DNA from: Ancistrus triradiatus
Taxonomy: Eukaryota; Chordata; Actinopteri; Siluriformes; Loricariidae
Length of the DNA stretch: 64,000 nt
Reading direction: 5' to 3'
Assembly: GCA_025084515.1 (NCBI GenBank)
Contig: JAJAGP010000019.1
Coordinates: 144,001 to 208,000, forward strand
Numbering within the stretch: position 1 is the stretch's first letter; each line of letters starts with the position of its first letter. The translations under genes and the position numbers were made by a program. Positions 37,360-48,769 of the stretch are shown piece after piece. The notes under the pieces were generated by a model, which saw only the letters and a list, made by a program, of their open reading frames with translations, ran no database searches and was not told the origin of the DNA.

Positions 37360-38758
37360 CTCAACATTCTAGTTAATAGTTAGGACCTTAACCTCTGCAC
37401 CACCAGTCTTGAACTATGAGCAGCTTGCTTGGTTACATTCTTCACTCCTACAGCAATAATGTTAGCAGTTTTGAATGACATTTTAAAAACCTTACACACC
37501 TTTAACATGATACACAATACACAATATTAATCTCTCCTTTCAAAGTGTGCATCCTAATGTATGAAGCAGCAGTGTAAAGACTCAAATATACATTAATATT
37601 GGTGACTTGCAACTTTTAATGATCTTGGAATCTAGAAAGCAATGGATTTCATAATTCCTTGTCCACAGTGATCAAAATTATGATCCTCAAAACTTACGTG
37701 AATAATTTCACTTGAATACTAAAATAGAGTTATGAAATTGACCCTACAATTACATGCACTTGTAGTCCTTGCTTACAAACTCTGCCCAGTTGCCTAGAAC
37801 AGCACCTGAGCACGCTTGCCCCCTTCCCACTCCTCCACTGGCCTGCGCTCACACAGCGCTTAAATGTTCTGAGCCCGAGCACAATCAAGTCATTACAATG
37901 TTACTTTTTGTGCTGGGGACTGGTGCGCTTGCACAGCACACTGGGCTTCATGGCTGTACTTTGTGGCTTTTTTGGTTTTGCCGACACACCCCTCACATAT
38001 GGCTTACAGGTTTATTGATTATTCAATGCAGCGATTTTAGGCTACTCGTGCTGGATGCATAACAAGATTCTGAAAGACGCACCTAACATTGTTCTACGTT
38101 CAGGCATGGTTAGTGTTCACACTACATGCATACTGTGGCCAAATCCATATGAACCATACCTGAGCCCACCTCTTCAAGCGGGCCAGAGCACGGTTAAGTG
38201 TCCCAAACCCACTACAGATTGATCACTAGTCAAACATGCTTGGGCACAGCACAGATCGCCTCATGTGAGTACAGTCTTAGCCTACCACTGATGACCATGA
38301 TACTGCATCAAATCATGCCATTCTTATCAAGATTTAGAATTTTATCACTTCAGAATTTTTTTATTTAAGGTTAAAGATTGATATCCATCTATAACTTTTT
38401 GAACATTGTAAATGCTGTAGTTTTAACTGAATTTTGTTGAGTCCTGTCCGAGCTGCAGTGCATTTCCTGTTCATGAAAAGCTGTGAATCTGTGGGAATGT
38501 TCTAACTTCGTACAGTTGTACCAGCTTATTCCTCTGAAGGGCCATCACATAACGGGTAAGCAGGAGTTGGACACATGATTTATCACTCATGGGTAGCAGG
38601 ATTCAAGCTCGTGTTGTCAATCAATCTGTGAAAAATCTGCATTTTGAAGCGACTACTAATTTAACTATTAAACGTCTCACTTCAGCAAAAGCTACTGGTA
38701 AACCTTGGACACAATAGGCGTCCAGCCATGTTTGAACAATAAAACAAAACAAAGATAT
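37360..38758. other. Spacer 3' of ddit4l, no gene
   Basis: Contains a GC-richer patch (37790-38260) with repeated GAGCCCGAGCACA-like words, probably a non-autonomous element. The ORF at 37769-38062 has no family signature. Confidence 0.35.
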
Positions 38759-38759
38759 G

Positions 38760-39448
38760 TACTGAAAATAGTTTATTGTCAAATAGACAAGAATTTCCAC
38801 TTCCTATAACAGGAACCTCTTAAAAATAAATTCAGTTTTTGAACATCACTGCAGTCAACGGTGACAGAAAAGACAACTTGGGGTAATCTACAGCCAAGCA
38901 CAAAATAAGCACTTAATCATAGAAGCTTAATAGAAAATAAGCCATTGATTCTTTAACAACGTGGCACTTTGGAATCGGCACACATTCTCTAAGCTGCAAT
39001 CAGGAACACTAGTTTTTACACAGATACTTAGTACACACAGCACATTCAGAAACATGCCCTCCTCCCACACACCTGAACAAGATCCTTCGTCTCCCTTTAA
39101 ATATTTAATAAGTCATTTGGTTTTAATTTAGTATTAAGGAGAATAACAAAAAAAAAAAGGGGCACAAACATGTGCTAGGAGAACTATGTAAATGCCAATA
39201 TATAGGGACAGTACAAAGTCATGGGTGCAGCCTCCTGCAAAACTGTACCAAAAAGCCAGTAAGGACCACCACCAAATCAAACAGCCCATTATTACACCCA
39301 TCCGTTTCTCAAACATAACAGTAACACTACTGAACTAGTTCACATTAACAGTATAAAAAGTTCAGGAAAGTAAGCTGCTCAAATGGCAGCCTATACATTC
39401 ACATGGTGGTGTTGAAGTGCATTGTACCATTTAACCCAGCCCTTTGGC
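38760..39448 (-). other. ddit4l: ddit4l 3' UTR with poly(A) signal
   Basis: From the stop codon at 39449 the minus strand runs ~690 bases, AT-rich and free of recognisable repeats, to AATAAA at 38772-38777 (TTTATT on plus). This is a reasonable 3' UTR. DDIT4-family mRNAs are short-lived, but no clear cluster of destabilising ATTTA motifs was identified by eye. Confidence 0.5.
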
Positions 39449-42103
39449 TCAGCATTCCTCGACCACGGTACCAGCCGCAGACGAGTAAAGCTTTTTCTTA
39501 ACGAGCCGAAAACCAGGGCCGAGTCTGAGGGCACGGCGGGAGAAGCACGTCCCGATGCGAAGGAAGTCCCTCAAGTTCATCCAGCTGCCACCATCTTGTT
39601 TGAAGACCAGCGTTAGCTCGAAAGTGGGCACCACGCTGGCGTCACAAACCAAGCGTTCCAACCTTGCACAGCGCCGTTGTAGGTGCTGCTCCTCCAGCTC
39701 AAGGCGCACATCCAACACACAGCCACGCAGTCCACACGGCTCGCAAGCGGCCAGCCGCAAAACGTCCCGTGCCACCCGCCTCGTCAGAGTCTCAGGCACC
39801 AACACCCGAGCACAATGCAGTGTGCTAGCTTTGGCCCGAGCAAGGCAGCCCTCGAGCAGCCGTGCTAGTTGTTGGCACGCTCGCTCCTCGAGTGCCTCCG
39901 TGCTTAAATATGGCTCAGCCAGGCAGCGCTCCCAGAAGTCCAGCTCTAAGTGAAAGACGAGGATAAAAATAATGAGTATGAATAAAATACATAGAAGTAA
40001 CCACCTGACTGTCACACTGTCAGTGTTTCATAACACTGTTGTTGTAGACAAGCCGTGGTTAGCTGTTTATTCAGATATAGGAGAGGCAATATGCTAAGCT
40101 AAGCAATATGACCCATATTATTGAAAATTTGAGAACTGAAGGCATAGGGTGTCCATAGCTTTATATGGATGTAAAAGTCAACGCAATTTGAACCAATCAC
40201 TAAGACAACCCAGAATGAAAAACGAGATATGGTCACATTTATTTAGCTCCTAATGGGAAATTGGAGTGTTCTAGTACCAAACATTGAACTCTTATTTCAA
40301 GTACAAAAGGAAAAGTGAATGGTATTGGGCAATACACAAATACACTCACTGCTCATTTTATTAGGTACTTTATTAGGTGTTTCCACACTCATAGTCCAAT
40401 TTATCAGTTGCACTTACCATATAGAAGCACTTTGTAGTCTATCTTTTTCCTCTTCATACCGTGTTAGTCCCCTTTACCCTGTTCTCTAATAGTCAGGACC
40501 CTCACAAATCAGGTACTACTTGGGGGGACAGGCTGACATGGTGGTGTTTTAGTGTGTGTTGTGCTGGTATGAGAGGATCAGACAGCAGTGCTGCTCAACT
40601 TAACACCTGTCACTGCTGGACTGAAAATAGTCCACTTACCAAACCTTTTCAGTCACCAGCATCCTTTAGGCAGCATCCTGTGAGCACTGATGAAGGATTA
40701 CAAGACAACCTGTGCAACAACAAATGACCTACTGTCTCTGACTTTACATCTATACAGTGAAGCAATGTGGTAGATGTGTCTAATGGAGTGCACAGTGAGT
40801 GAACACAGTTTAAAAACTCCAGCAGCACTGCCATCTGATCCAATCATACCAACACAACACTCACCAACACCACCACATTGTCAGTGCAGTGCTGCAAATG
40901 GTCCACCACCCTAATAGTACCTGATCTGTGGTGGTTCTGTGAGGGTCCTGACCATTAGAGAATAGAGTAAAGAGGACTGAAAAGTATGCAGAGAAACAGT
41001 GACTACAGTCTGTAATTGTAGAACTACAAAGCACTTCTTCATGGTAAGTGGACCTGATGAAATGGACAATGAATGTAGAAACAAGGAGGTGTAGCTAATA
41101 AAGTGGCCAGTGTAAAAATTTGGGCAAATTGTGCACTGTAAATTAGGTTTATATACACACCAATCAGCCATAACATTAAAAAAACATGCCTAATATTGTC
41201 TAGGTTCCCCCCTGGTCAGGCATAGACCCTGAAGGTGTCCTGTTGTATCTGGAAAATTGTTCTCAAGAGATCCTTATGTCCTGTAAGCTGCAAGGTAGGC
41301 CACCATGGAGCAGACTTGTTTGTCTAGCACTTTCCACAGATGCTGATCTGTCATGTTCCTCAAACCATTCCTGAACAATGTTTGCAGTGTTGAAGAGCTC
41401 ATTATACTGCTGAAAAAGGCCACTGCCATTAAGGAATACTATTGCCATGAAGGGGTGTACTTAGGCTAGTGGTACGTGTCAATGTCACAGCCAGATGAAT
41501 GCCAGGAATAATTTCCCCAGCAGAACACTTGACAATGTGATGGTCTGTTATTCTCCAGTGGGTTTAACATTATGGCTGATCAGTGGAGAAGGACAAAAAA
41601 CAATTTCAACGTTGCATGTCCCTTAAATAACAGCGTTTTAATAAAGCCAGATGCACCCTTTTTAAATTCACAGTTTTGCTCATAATGACAGACTATAATA
41701 AAACATATACGCACATATTGCAATTATACGCCGTAATTGAGACGGTGACATTACAATTACCCAGCCCTCAGTCTTAAGCAACGGGAAAAAACACGCATTG
41801 GTCAAAGGAGCTCTGCTACCTAAAAGCATGACTTCATCCTATTCATGACGTCACTGCGCCAAGCCTCCTGTTTGCCCTGCAGCTTCGCATCAGCTGAGCT
41901 ATAAACAAGCACTTCAGCTTTCACCTGCACGGTTTAAAATCCAATGCCAGCTTATGCAACGATAGTACTGCTAAAATTGAGCAAATATTATAAATATTAC
42001 CAATATTACACGTACCGTTGTCGATGCACGATTGGTCATATCCATCAACATAATCCGAGACACGGTCAGAGTTCTTGTTCTTCAGTGAGCTTGTTGCAAC
42101 CAT
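39449..42103 (-). CDS. ddit4l: DNA-damage-inducible transcript 4-like (REDD2/RTP801L), complete
   Basis: Ddit4l is a cytosolic stress-induced protein that lowers mTORC1 activity through the TSC1/2 branch (family knowledge). Two coding exons are seen on the minus strand: 42016-42103, encoding 29 residues from MVATSSLKNKN, and 39449-39945. The donor ACG|GTACGT and acceptor CACTTAG|AG join in phase 1 to make Glu30. The product is 194 residues against 193 in human DDIT4L. Exon 2 holds the RTP801 C-terminal domain, with LVPETLTRRVARDVLRL, EPCGLRGCV, VVPTFELTLVFKQ and the terminal GFRLVKKKLYSS. These match DDIT4L more closely than DDIT4. Exon 2 is strikingly GC- and Arg-rich in an AT-rich setting. 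The 2.07 kb intron carries two fold-back elements. A 5' UTR intron precedes the ATG exon (acceptor at 42145). Confidence 0.95.
40343..41112. mobile_element. Fold-back element in ddit4l intron
   Basis: Left end CACTCACTGCTCATTTTATT, right end inverse CACTGGCCACTTTATTAGCT, each next to TA. Arms of ~180-200 b pair: GTCAGGACCCTCACAAATCA (40493-) against the complement of the stretch ending at 40957. No transposase. A non-autonomous DNA transposon widespread in fish. Confidence 0.8.
41159..41587. mobile_element. TIR element, CAGCCATAACATTA family
   Basis: Terminal inverted repeats are CACCAATCAGCCATAACATT and the inverse AACATTATGGCTGATCAGTG. No intact ORF. A related scrap ends at ~6385 (GCTTTGGCTGATCGTTGTAT). 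Confidence 0.75.
41846..41853. promoter_or_regulatory. Palindromic CRE/ATF site in ddit4l intron
   Basis: A perfect TGACGTCA lies in the ddit4l intron, about 160 bases 3' of the first coding exon. It is flanked by a CCAAT-type GACCAAT (minus strand, about 41796-41804). A TATAAA (plus strand, about 41900) follows it. ATF/CREB-family factors bind this palindrome, and DDIT4-family genes are stress-induced. A role as an intronic enhancer or alternative promoter is inferred. Confidence 0.4.
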
Positions 42104-42404
42104 TGTGGAATCCTTACAAATGACTTCCACCTCCTGAGAAAGTGCTAAGGGGAAAGAACAAATGTCAACCTCTAAAACTTCATTCAAACAAATAATGCAC
42201 GGTCCCAAAACAGTAACTAAAAGCCAAAAAGCCCATGTTAATATAAACAACCATGAGCCAGCTGCAAGCTAAAGATGCAGAACATGTTTTAGCAATCTGT
42301 GCCAGGATAACAAAAAAATTGGAAAAGTAATAAAAGATGTTTAGGCAACCAAAGCGAACTACAAACAGTTCACGGCTGCAAGACAATACGCAAAAGCACT
42401 CACC
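42104..42404 (-). other. ddit4l: ddit4l 5' UTR segments and intron
   Basis: The ATG exon begins at 42144, after a TTTCCCCTTAG acceptor. A consensus donor (ACG|GTGAGT) ends an upstream noncoding exon at 42404. Human DDIT4L also has a noncoding first exon. The exact transcription start is not visible; a TATA-like TATTTATA at about 42446-42456 would place it near 42420. Confidence 0.5.
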
Positions 42405-42660
42405 GTTATAAAAGGATTTAAAATAGATTAGTCAGATATTGTTTCATATAAATACGCCAATAGCGCGATCCCTCACCAAAACAGAACCTCATACACCCAT
42501 ACTAAGTGAAGTATCCAGACAAAGAGGTGCTACTATTTATAATCTTTCACAGACAGCGCCCACACGATGTACACCAATCACAAACCAGAATTTAACTCCA
42601 CATTCTGCTTGCCAACTAGCGCGCGCTTGACTCCAGCAATCTGATTGGTCAGTGGGAGTC
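42405..42660 (-). promoter_or_regulatory. ddit4l: ddit4l upstream promoter region
   Basis: Upstream of the noncoding exon on the minus strand there is a TATA-like TATTTATATG, a CCAAT box in plus orientation at about 42457 (CGCCAATAGCGCG) and a second CCAAT (TGACCAAT, minus strand) near 42642-42650 beside a GCGCGCGC run. Together they look like a compact promoter. The assignment rests on position and motifs only. Confidence 0.4.
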
Positions 42661-42669
42661 ACAGATGTT

Positions 42670-44235
42670 AACCAATTGCTGTACAGTATAACTTTGTTGC
42701 TAACCTGAGCAGATCTACTTTCCCCAAGTTTCTTCTAATGAAAAACTATGTAGCGTTCAGTGCTAGGCATACACTAGAAGAGTTTGAAAATACTTTTAAA
42801 AGACTAAAATGTGACATCCTCTCACATCTAAAGGCAACTCACAGAGGTTTTAGTCACAGACTACTCACAAACCATGAGTTTGCAAAGACTGGGGATCTTG
42901 CATGGTCACTATTTGCAAGTCTGTAGCTAGATTCCTTTTGAGATAATTTCCCATTATGCTCACCGATTCATAGGTTAGTTATGTCGCTTCATACTTTTGG
43001 AATGTTGTACATCCAAATATCAAAACACACTATTTCAGATCTGTTTTGGGGTTGAGACAGAAACGTTGCTGTTTTATCTTTGCTGCTTCCCATTTGGTGC
43101 TGGTGAGAGCTCATCTATTGGTTACCGACAATGTTCACTTCGCTATGTACGTGCTTACGATTTGCAGAAACATTAAACACAGTTGATTTTTTTGAATGTT
43201 AAGACTAGAAAAAGACTGACTTAAGACAGCTATGATTACCACCTAACGACTGAAAGGATGCAATTTTAATACAGTTCCAGAAAGATTCTCATGATTGTAT
43301 TCCAACTTTGAAAAATGCGACTGTGCATTTACTGGAAAATTGTTTAGTGTAAGGTCGGCAACAGTATTCTCATGAAGTGTTCCGCCAACAATATTGTCCA
43401 TTGCCACAGCTTATTGGCCAAGACATGTCATTTATTCATAATCACAAACTCTCCTATTGTTTTGCCAATCAATATGACAGTGATCAAATACTAAGAGTAG
43501 ATAGTTGTTTGTAATAGCAGCATGCGTGGCTATCTATTCATAGTATTTGATCAAGTGATGGTCATTAAATAACAATGGTAGCCTGGGAGTCATGGCATGG
43601 CATGAACTGTCTCTGTACTACTACTTCTGGAGATGAGGTATGATTCAGTTACATAATGTTTGTTAAATCACATGGCTTCCTTAATGAATTAACTGCACAG
43701 ACCATAAGGTATAAATGCCATTTGCTAAATTTAAATGTAAATGACCCACCTATATGAAAAAATGAATCAGTGGTTCTTAGTAATTCCAGATTTAATTGCT
43801 CTGAAAGTAATTTAAGTTTATTTTATAGCAAAACATGCTGTAAACAAACACTGTAATTTAAAAAAAATTTAAATGTTAAATGAAATTGTTAAATAAACTA
43901 TATTACTAAACGAATCACACCTGATTTACATACTTTCGCTGATAAATGTAAATATTAAATAGAAACATTAAGTATGCATGTCAATGTAAACATTATATGT
44001 TTAGTGTAAATATTAAATGGACCATTTGGAAAATACATAATCAGTTGCTGAGATTCAAAATGAATCTCTGAACTGAAGTTTGAAAGTGTTCAGACACTGT
44101 ATGTTCAGTTGTGTGAATTGATGGCTCAGCAGTAATTGCTTACTAACAGGGGCATAGCTAGACCAGAGTGGCTCATTCCCCTGAGTGTTTCTTAGCTCGA
44201 TACTTAATATTATTAGTTTAATAAACAGTCATTCA
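42670..44235. other. Spacer upstream of ddit4l, no gene
   Basis: AT-rich. Includes an inverted repeat (43474-43565) listed separately. The ORF at 42738-42926 is not recognised. Confidence 0.4.
43474..43565. repeat. Inverted repeat, ~31-36 b arms
   Basis: ATGACAGTGATCAAATACTA plus AGAGTAGATAG at 43474-43504 pairs with CTATCTATTCATAGTATTTG and TCAAGTGATGGTCAT at 43530-43565, around a 25 b loop. Possibly a small MITE. Confidence 0.8.
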
Positions 44236-44239
44236 TTCA

Positions 44240-44370
44240 TTAATTTTCTTATTACATCCTGGTCAGGGTCGCAGAAAAGCCGGTGCCTAGCTGGTGGCAC
44301 AGGACGCAAGGCAAGAACAAGTCTGGACAGGGTGCCAATTTATCACAGGGCACAGATTCTCACACACTAA
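44240..44370 (-). repeat. DANA-like SINE 3' part
   Basis: CCTGGTCAGGGTCGCAGAAA, GCCGGTGCCTAGCTGGTGGC and GGACAGGGTGCCAATTTATC form the family's 3' half on the minus strand, matching 1305-1400. Confidence 0.75.
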
Positions 44371-44776
44371 GGGCACTTTAGAAACACCAATTGACCTAAC
44401 ACGCAATATTTACATATTTTCTGATACAGTAATGATGTCAAATAATGAATTCTAAAGCCTTCTGTATGCAGTCCATTTTTGTCACACAGTAAGTTTGCGT
44501 TTACCTTGTGTATACATTTTTAGTCTCATTGCACATTTGTCCTGAGTGAGAAACAGCGATCCACCAAAATCTCAGAAAGAGGAAGAATGAGACATGGTCA
44601 AATTGAACACTGCTGAAAATGCACATACACAGCACACAGTTAATTAGGTTGGTCCTCCAGAACAGACACTGCAGGAGGTGTTTATTAACTGAGCAGAGCA
44701 AAACAAGTCATGTTCTCAATGGCTGTTTTTCTCTATGCAATATGACTCTGACAACTGAGTGCCTCTGACGCAGGCA

Positions 44777-44779
44777 TAC

Positions 44780-44840
<61 letters not shown>
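44777..44840. repeat. (CA)n microsatellite
   Basis: About 32 CA units. Confidence 0.98.
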
Positions 44841-44842
<2 letters not shown>

Positions 44843-45588
44843 TGTGCACTCAGAGGCAGGGGTAATGGAATCCAGCATGTCACATGGCATGAAAAAGATC
44901 CTGGTAACAAAACAGTCACATGTATTTCTCTGCCTGGTGATCCTGCTGAATGGATCTAAGGAAGGCCTTATAAATACATAAGGCCATGATATGTTTTGAG
45001 AGCCCTTTTCTAGTATGAATGTTTTCAGCTTTTTATTTCATGTCAAGAGTAATTAAGAATACTCAGCAAGAACATCCATTCTTATTTTTAATAATTTCCT
45101 TGGTATTAATAGAATATAAAAGCATTTACTTAAACTTTAAATGACTTTCAGCTTTAAATAAAAAACAGGAAAAGAAGTGTATTTTTGGGACATCCTGTGC
45201 ATGCTTAGCCAAGCAAAGTTTAGACTATTTGGGCACTGCCGTCCAGGAAATGATGAGCTAAACCAGTCCTTTTATCCCAAAGTAAAAAATAATAATGAAA
45301 AAAAAAGAGCTGCATTCCATAAAGACCAAATATAGTAACATGGATTAGAAGATACTAAAGAATTAATTGTTTGTAGCTTTTCTTCTTAAGTAAATAAAAT
45401 TTTGCATAACTAGCAACAGATTATGCTAGAAAACATTGATGATTTATAGTAATATAGTGCAAACAAGCTTGTATCACTCAGGAAATGTACAACCCTAAAT
45501 CAGAAAAAGTTTGGACGGTATGGAAAATACAAATAAAAAAAAAATTAATTGCAAACAGTATTCACTCAAGATATTATGGAACATGTGG

Positions 45589-45755
45589 GACTGTGGTAGT
45601 CGGTTAAGGTACTGGACTATGGGCCAGAAGGTCAAGGGTTCAAATCTCACCGCTGCCACTGTTGGGTCCTTGAGCAAGGCCCTTATCCCAAAAGTTCTTG
45701 GATTGTAAGAACATATCAACTGTAAGTTGCTCTGGATAAGGGCGTCTGCTAAATA
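45589..45755 (+). repeat. SINE (family A), cut by a Tc1
   Basis: From GGGACTGTGGTAGTCGGTTA to GGGCGTCTGCTAAATA. Its usual tail is replaced by the Tc1 at 45756. Confidence 0.88.
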
Positions 45756-47231
45756 CACTGCTCAAAAAAATAAAGGGAACACTGAAATAACACATCCTAG
45801 ATCTGAATGAATGAAATATTCTCATTGAATACTTTGTTCTGTACAAAGTTGAATGTGCTGACAACAAAATCACACAAAAATCATCAATGGAAATCAAATT
45901 TATTAACCAACGGAGGCCTGGATTTGGAGTCACACACAAAATTAAAGTGGAAAGTGGCTCAGTATTGTGTGTGGCCTCCACGTGCCTGTATGACCTCCCA
46001 ACAACGTCTGGGCATGATCCTGATGAGGTGGCGGATGGTCTCCTGAGGGATCTCCTCCCAGACTTGGACTAAAGCATTCGCCAACTCCTGAGCAGTCTGT
46101 GGTGCAATGTTGGTGAATGGAGCGAGACATGATGTCCCAGATGTGCTCAATCGGATTCAGATCTGCAGAATGGGCGGGCCAGTCCATAGCTTCAATGCAT
46201 TCATTTTGCAGGAACTGCTGGCACACTCCAGCCACATGAGGTCTAGCATTGTCTTGCATTAGGAGGAACCCAGGGCCAACTGCACCAGCATATGGTCTCA
46301 CAAGGGGTCTGAGGATCTCATCTAGGTACCTAATGGCAGTCAGGCTACCTCTGGCGAGCACATGGAGGGCTGTGCGGCCCTCCAAAGAAATGCCACCCCA
46401 CACCATTACTGACCCACTGCCAAACCCGGCCATGCTGAAGGATGTTGCAGGCAGCAGATCGCTCTCCACGGCATTTCCAGACTCTGTCACGTCTGTCACA
46501 TGTTCTCAGTGTGAACCTGCTTTCATCTGTGAAGAGCAAAGGGCACCAGTGGCAAATTTGCCAATCCTGTGAGCACAACCCCCATCTGTGGACGTCAGGC
46601 CCTCATACCATCCTCATGGAGTGAGTTTCTAACCGTTTGTGCAGACACATGCACATTTGTGGCCTGCTGGAGGTCATTTTGCAGGGCACTGGCAGTGCTC
46701 CTAATGTTCCTCCTTGCACAAAGACGGAGGTAGCGGTCCTGCTGCTGGGTTGTTGCCCTCCTACGGCCTCCTCCACGTCTCCTGGTATACTGGCCTGTCT
46801 CCTGGTAGCGCCTCCAGCCTCTGGACACTACGCTGACAGACACAGCAAACCTTCTTGCCACAGCTCGCATTGATGTGCCATCATGGATGAGCTGCACTAC
46901 CTGAGCCACTTATGTGGGTTGTAGAGTCCGTCTCATGCTACCACGAGTGTGAAAGCACCACCAACATTCAAAAGTGACCAAAACATCAACCAGAAAGCAT
47001 AGGTACTGATAAGTGGTCTGTGGTCCCCACCTGCAGAACCACTCCTTTATTGAGTGTGTCTTGCTAATTGCCAATAATTTACACCTGTTGTCTATTCCAT
47101 TTGCACAACAGCTTGTGAAACTGATTGTCAATCAGTGTTGCTTCCTAAGTGGACAGTTTGATTTCACAGAAGTTTGATTTACTTGGAGTTATATTGTGTT
47201 GTTTAAGTTCCCTTTATTTTTTTGAGCAGTG
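45756..47231 (-). mobile_element. Tc1-like transposon inserted in a SINE
   Basis: Perfect terminal inverted repeats begin CACTGCTCAAAAAAATAAAG and run ~25 b, flanked by TA at 45754-45755 and 47232-47233. It carries a minus-strand transposase with few disruptions. Confidence 0.95.
45959..46909 (-). pseudogene. Tc1-like transposase, few frameshifts
   Basis: The minus-strand start MAQVVQLIHDGTSMRAVARR at 46909 opens a 104-residue HTH part. The linker GGGRRRATTQQQDRYLRL contains the AT-hook-like basic run. The catalytic part shows FTDESRFTL (first Asp), MQDNARPHVAG (second Asp) and SADLNPIEHIWD (Glu), ending in RGGHTQY. Total length would be close to the ~340 usual residues. At least two or three frame changes (near 46600, 46450 and 46060) make it inactive. 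Its good state suggests a fairly recent insertion. Confidence 0.9.
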
Positions 47232-47239
47232 TATATAAA

Positions 47240-47640
47240 ATTAAAATGTAAAATTATTTCATGTTTTGTCTGGTTAACTACATAGTAATGAGGTGAAAAG
47301 TCAATATTGATGTGATTTCAAACAGGTAATGTCAATAGGTGATGGAAATCATAATTTGGTACAAAATGCAGCATTCAGGAAATGCTGAGTCTCTGAGAAG
47401 AAAGATAGGCACAGGATCTCCAGTTTAACAATAAATGTGTGAGAAACTTATAGAAATGTTCCTCAAAGAAATATTGGAAGCAATTTGCATATTTCTCCCT
47501 CTACAATGTATCATATCATTAAACAAAAAGACCAAGGGCGCAAGCCTAAACTGAAGATCCATGATCTCCATTCCTTCAGACGGCACTCAGAGAACCGCCA
47601 TTCATCAATAGCCGACAAACCACATGGGCAAGAAGATATG
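47240..47640. other. Repeat-derived stretch between transposons
   Basis: Contains CATATTTCTCCCTCTACAAT and AACCGCCATTCATCAATAGC, phrases typical of another fish DNA transposon, but no ends or frame were defined. Confidence 0.35.
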
Positions 47641-47641
47641 T

Positions 47642-48671
47642 CAATGATTACATGTGTGGTCTGATTAGACACTAGGTCTTGCACAAAAGGGTGTAAAAGT
47701 GCTGCCCCCGCTGTCTATAAAAAGGCTCTCAAAGGCTACTTTTGGGTAGTGTACCTCTTGGTGATAGATTATCGACTGCTAGACAACCCTCTATGATGAA
47801 CTGGAAGACATTTTACCTAGTTGACAGACTTTGAGAGCGGGAGCATCATTGGACTGAGAGAAACAGAATGGCCATTTCCACGAACTGCCTGCCATCTAGG
47901 CCATTCTGAACTAGCTGTTAGGAGGTGTTGGGAGCAGTGGTTCTGTGAGGGCACACATATGTGCCGAACAGGCTTTGGACGGCCCAGACAAACCACCAGT
48001 AGAAAAGATCATTTGGTCCTCTGACAAACACGAGCAGCCCCCACTGTTTCATTGTCCATCATCCAGACACAGGTGTCACCTTCACTACACACTGCAGTCT
48101 ATGCTCAGACCATTTCCAGGCTCTTAGCAGAAGGATATTTGTTGTCACGGTGCCCATTATGTGTCCTGCCACTGACAGCCAGCAACCTATCACCTTCGTT
48201 TGCAGTGGTGTCATGAACAAGAAACCTGAACTGCTATGGACTGGAACAGTATCATATTTAGTGACAAATCCGAGTTCTATTTGGGATTGGAAGACTGTTG
48301 TGTTAGAGTATGGAGGCGTCGTGGTGAGGGCTTCAATCTGGCATTTTTTAACAGGATAATGCTTGCCTACACACAGCAAGGGTTTCTCAGGAATGTATCA
48401 CCCAGATTGCAACAATTCACTGGCCTGCCCACTCATCAGATTTATCGCCAATCAAGCATGTATGGGACTAGCTCCAGAAAACCAAGGGCATGGAAAATCT
48501 ACAGGCCCAGCTGTGGGCAAATATGTCATAGAAGCAGTCAACAATATCTCACCAAGAGGTACACTATCCAATAGTAGCCTCTGAGAGCCTTTTTATAGAG
48601 CAGCGGGGGAAGCACTTTTAAGCCCTCTTGTGGCAAGACCCAGTGTAATCAGACCACACTTGTAATCATTA
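47642..48671 (+). mobile_element. Tc1-like element with ~125 b terminal inverted repeats
   Basis: Arms 47642-47765 and 48547-48671 match at most positions: both contain GTGTGGTCTGATTA, CTATAAAAAGGCTCTCA and GTGTACCTCTTGGTGA in inverted order. A plus-strand transposase remnant fills the middle. Confidence 0.85.
47821..48546 (+). pseudogene. Tc1-like transposase remnant
   Basis: The frame from LTDFESGSIIGLRE to AVRRCWEQWF gives the first HTH, and RTGFGRPRQTTSRKDHL gives the basic linker. ATGGACTGGAACAGTATCAT to GACAAATCCGAGTTC is a DWxxxIFSDKSEF version of the first catalytic motif, where Glu is replaced by Lys. The C-terminal catalytic stretch is frameshifted. Non-functional. Confidence 0.75.
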
Positions 48672-48769
48672 CCTGTAGTCATTACGCCTGTGACATAACT
48701 GCATGCCGAGTTTTGCAGCAATCCAACATTTCTAATTATGTGCTTTATTTTTATTTATTTTTTATATTA

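Noticed and set aside
37769..38062. 97-residue plus-strand frame 3' of ddit4l
   Set aside because: It overlaps repeat-like GC-rich words and has no conserved domain.
39555..39953. 132-residue plus-strand frame
   Set aside because: It is the antisense of the GC-rich ddit4l exon and has no family signature.
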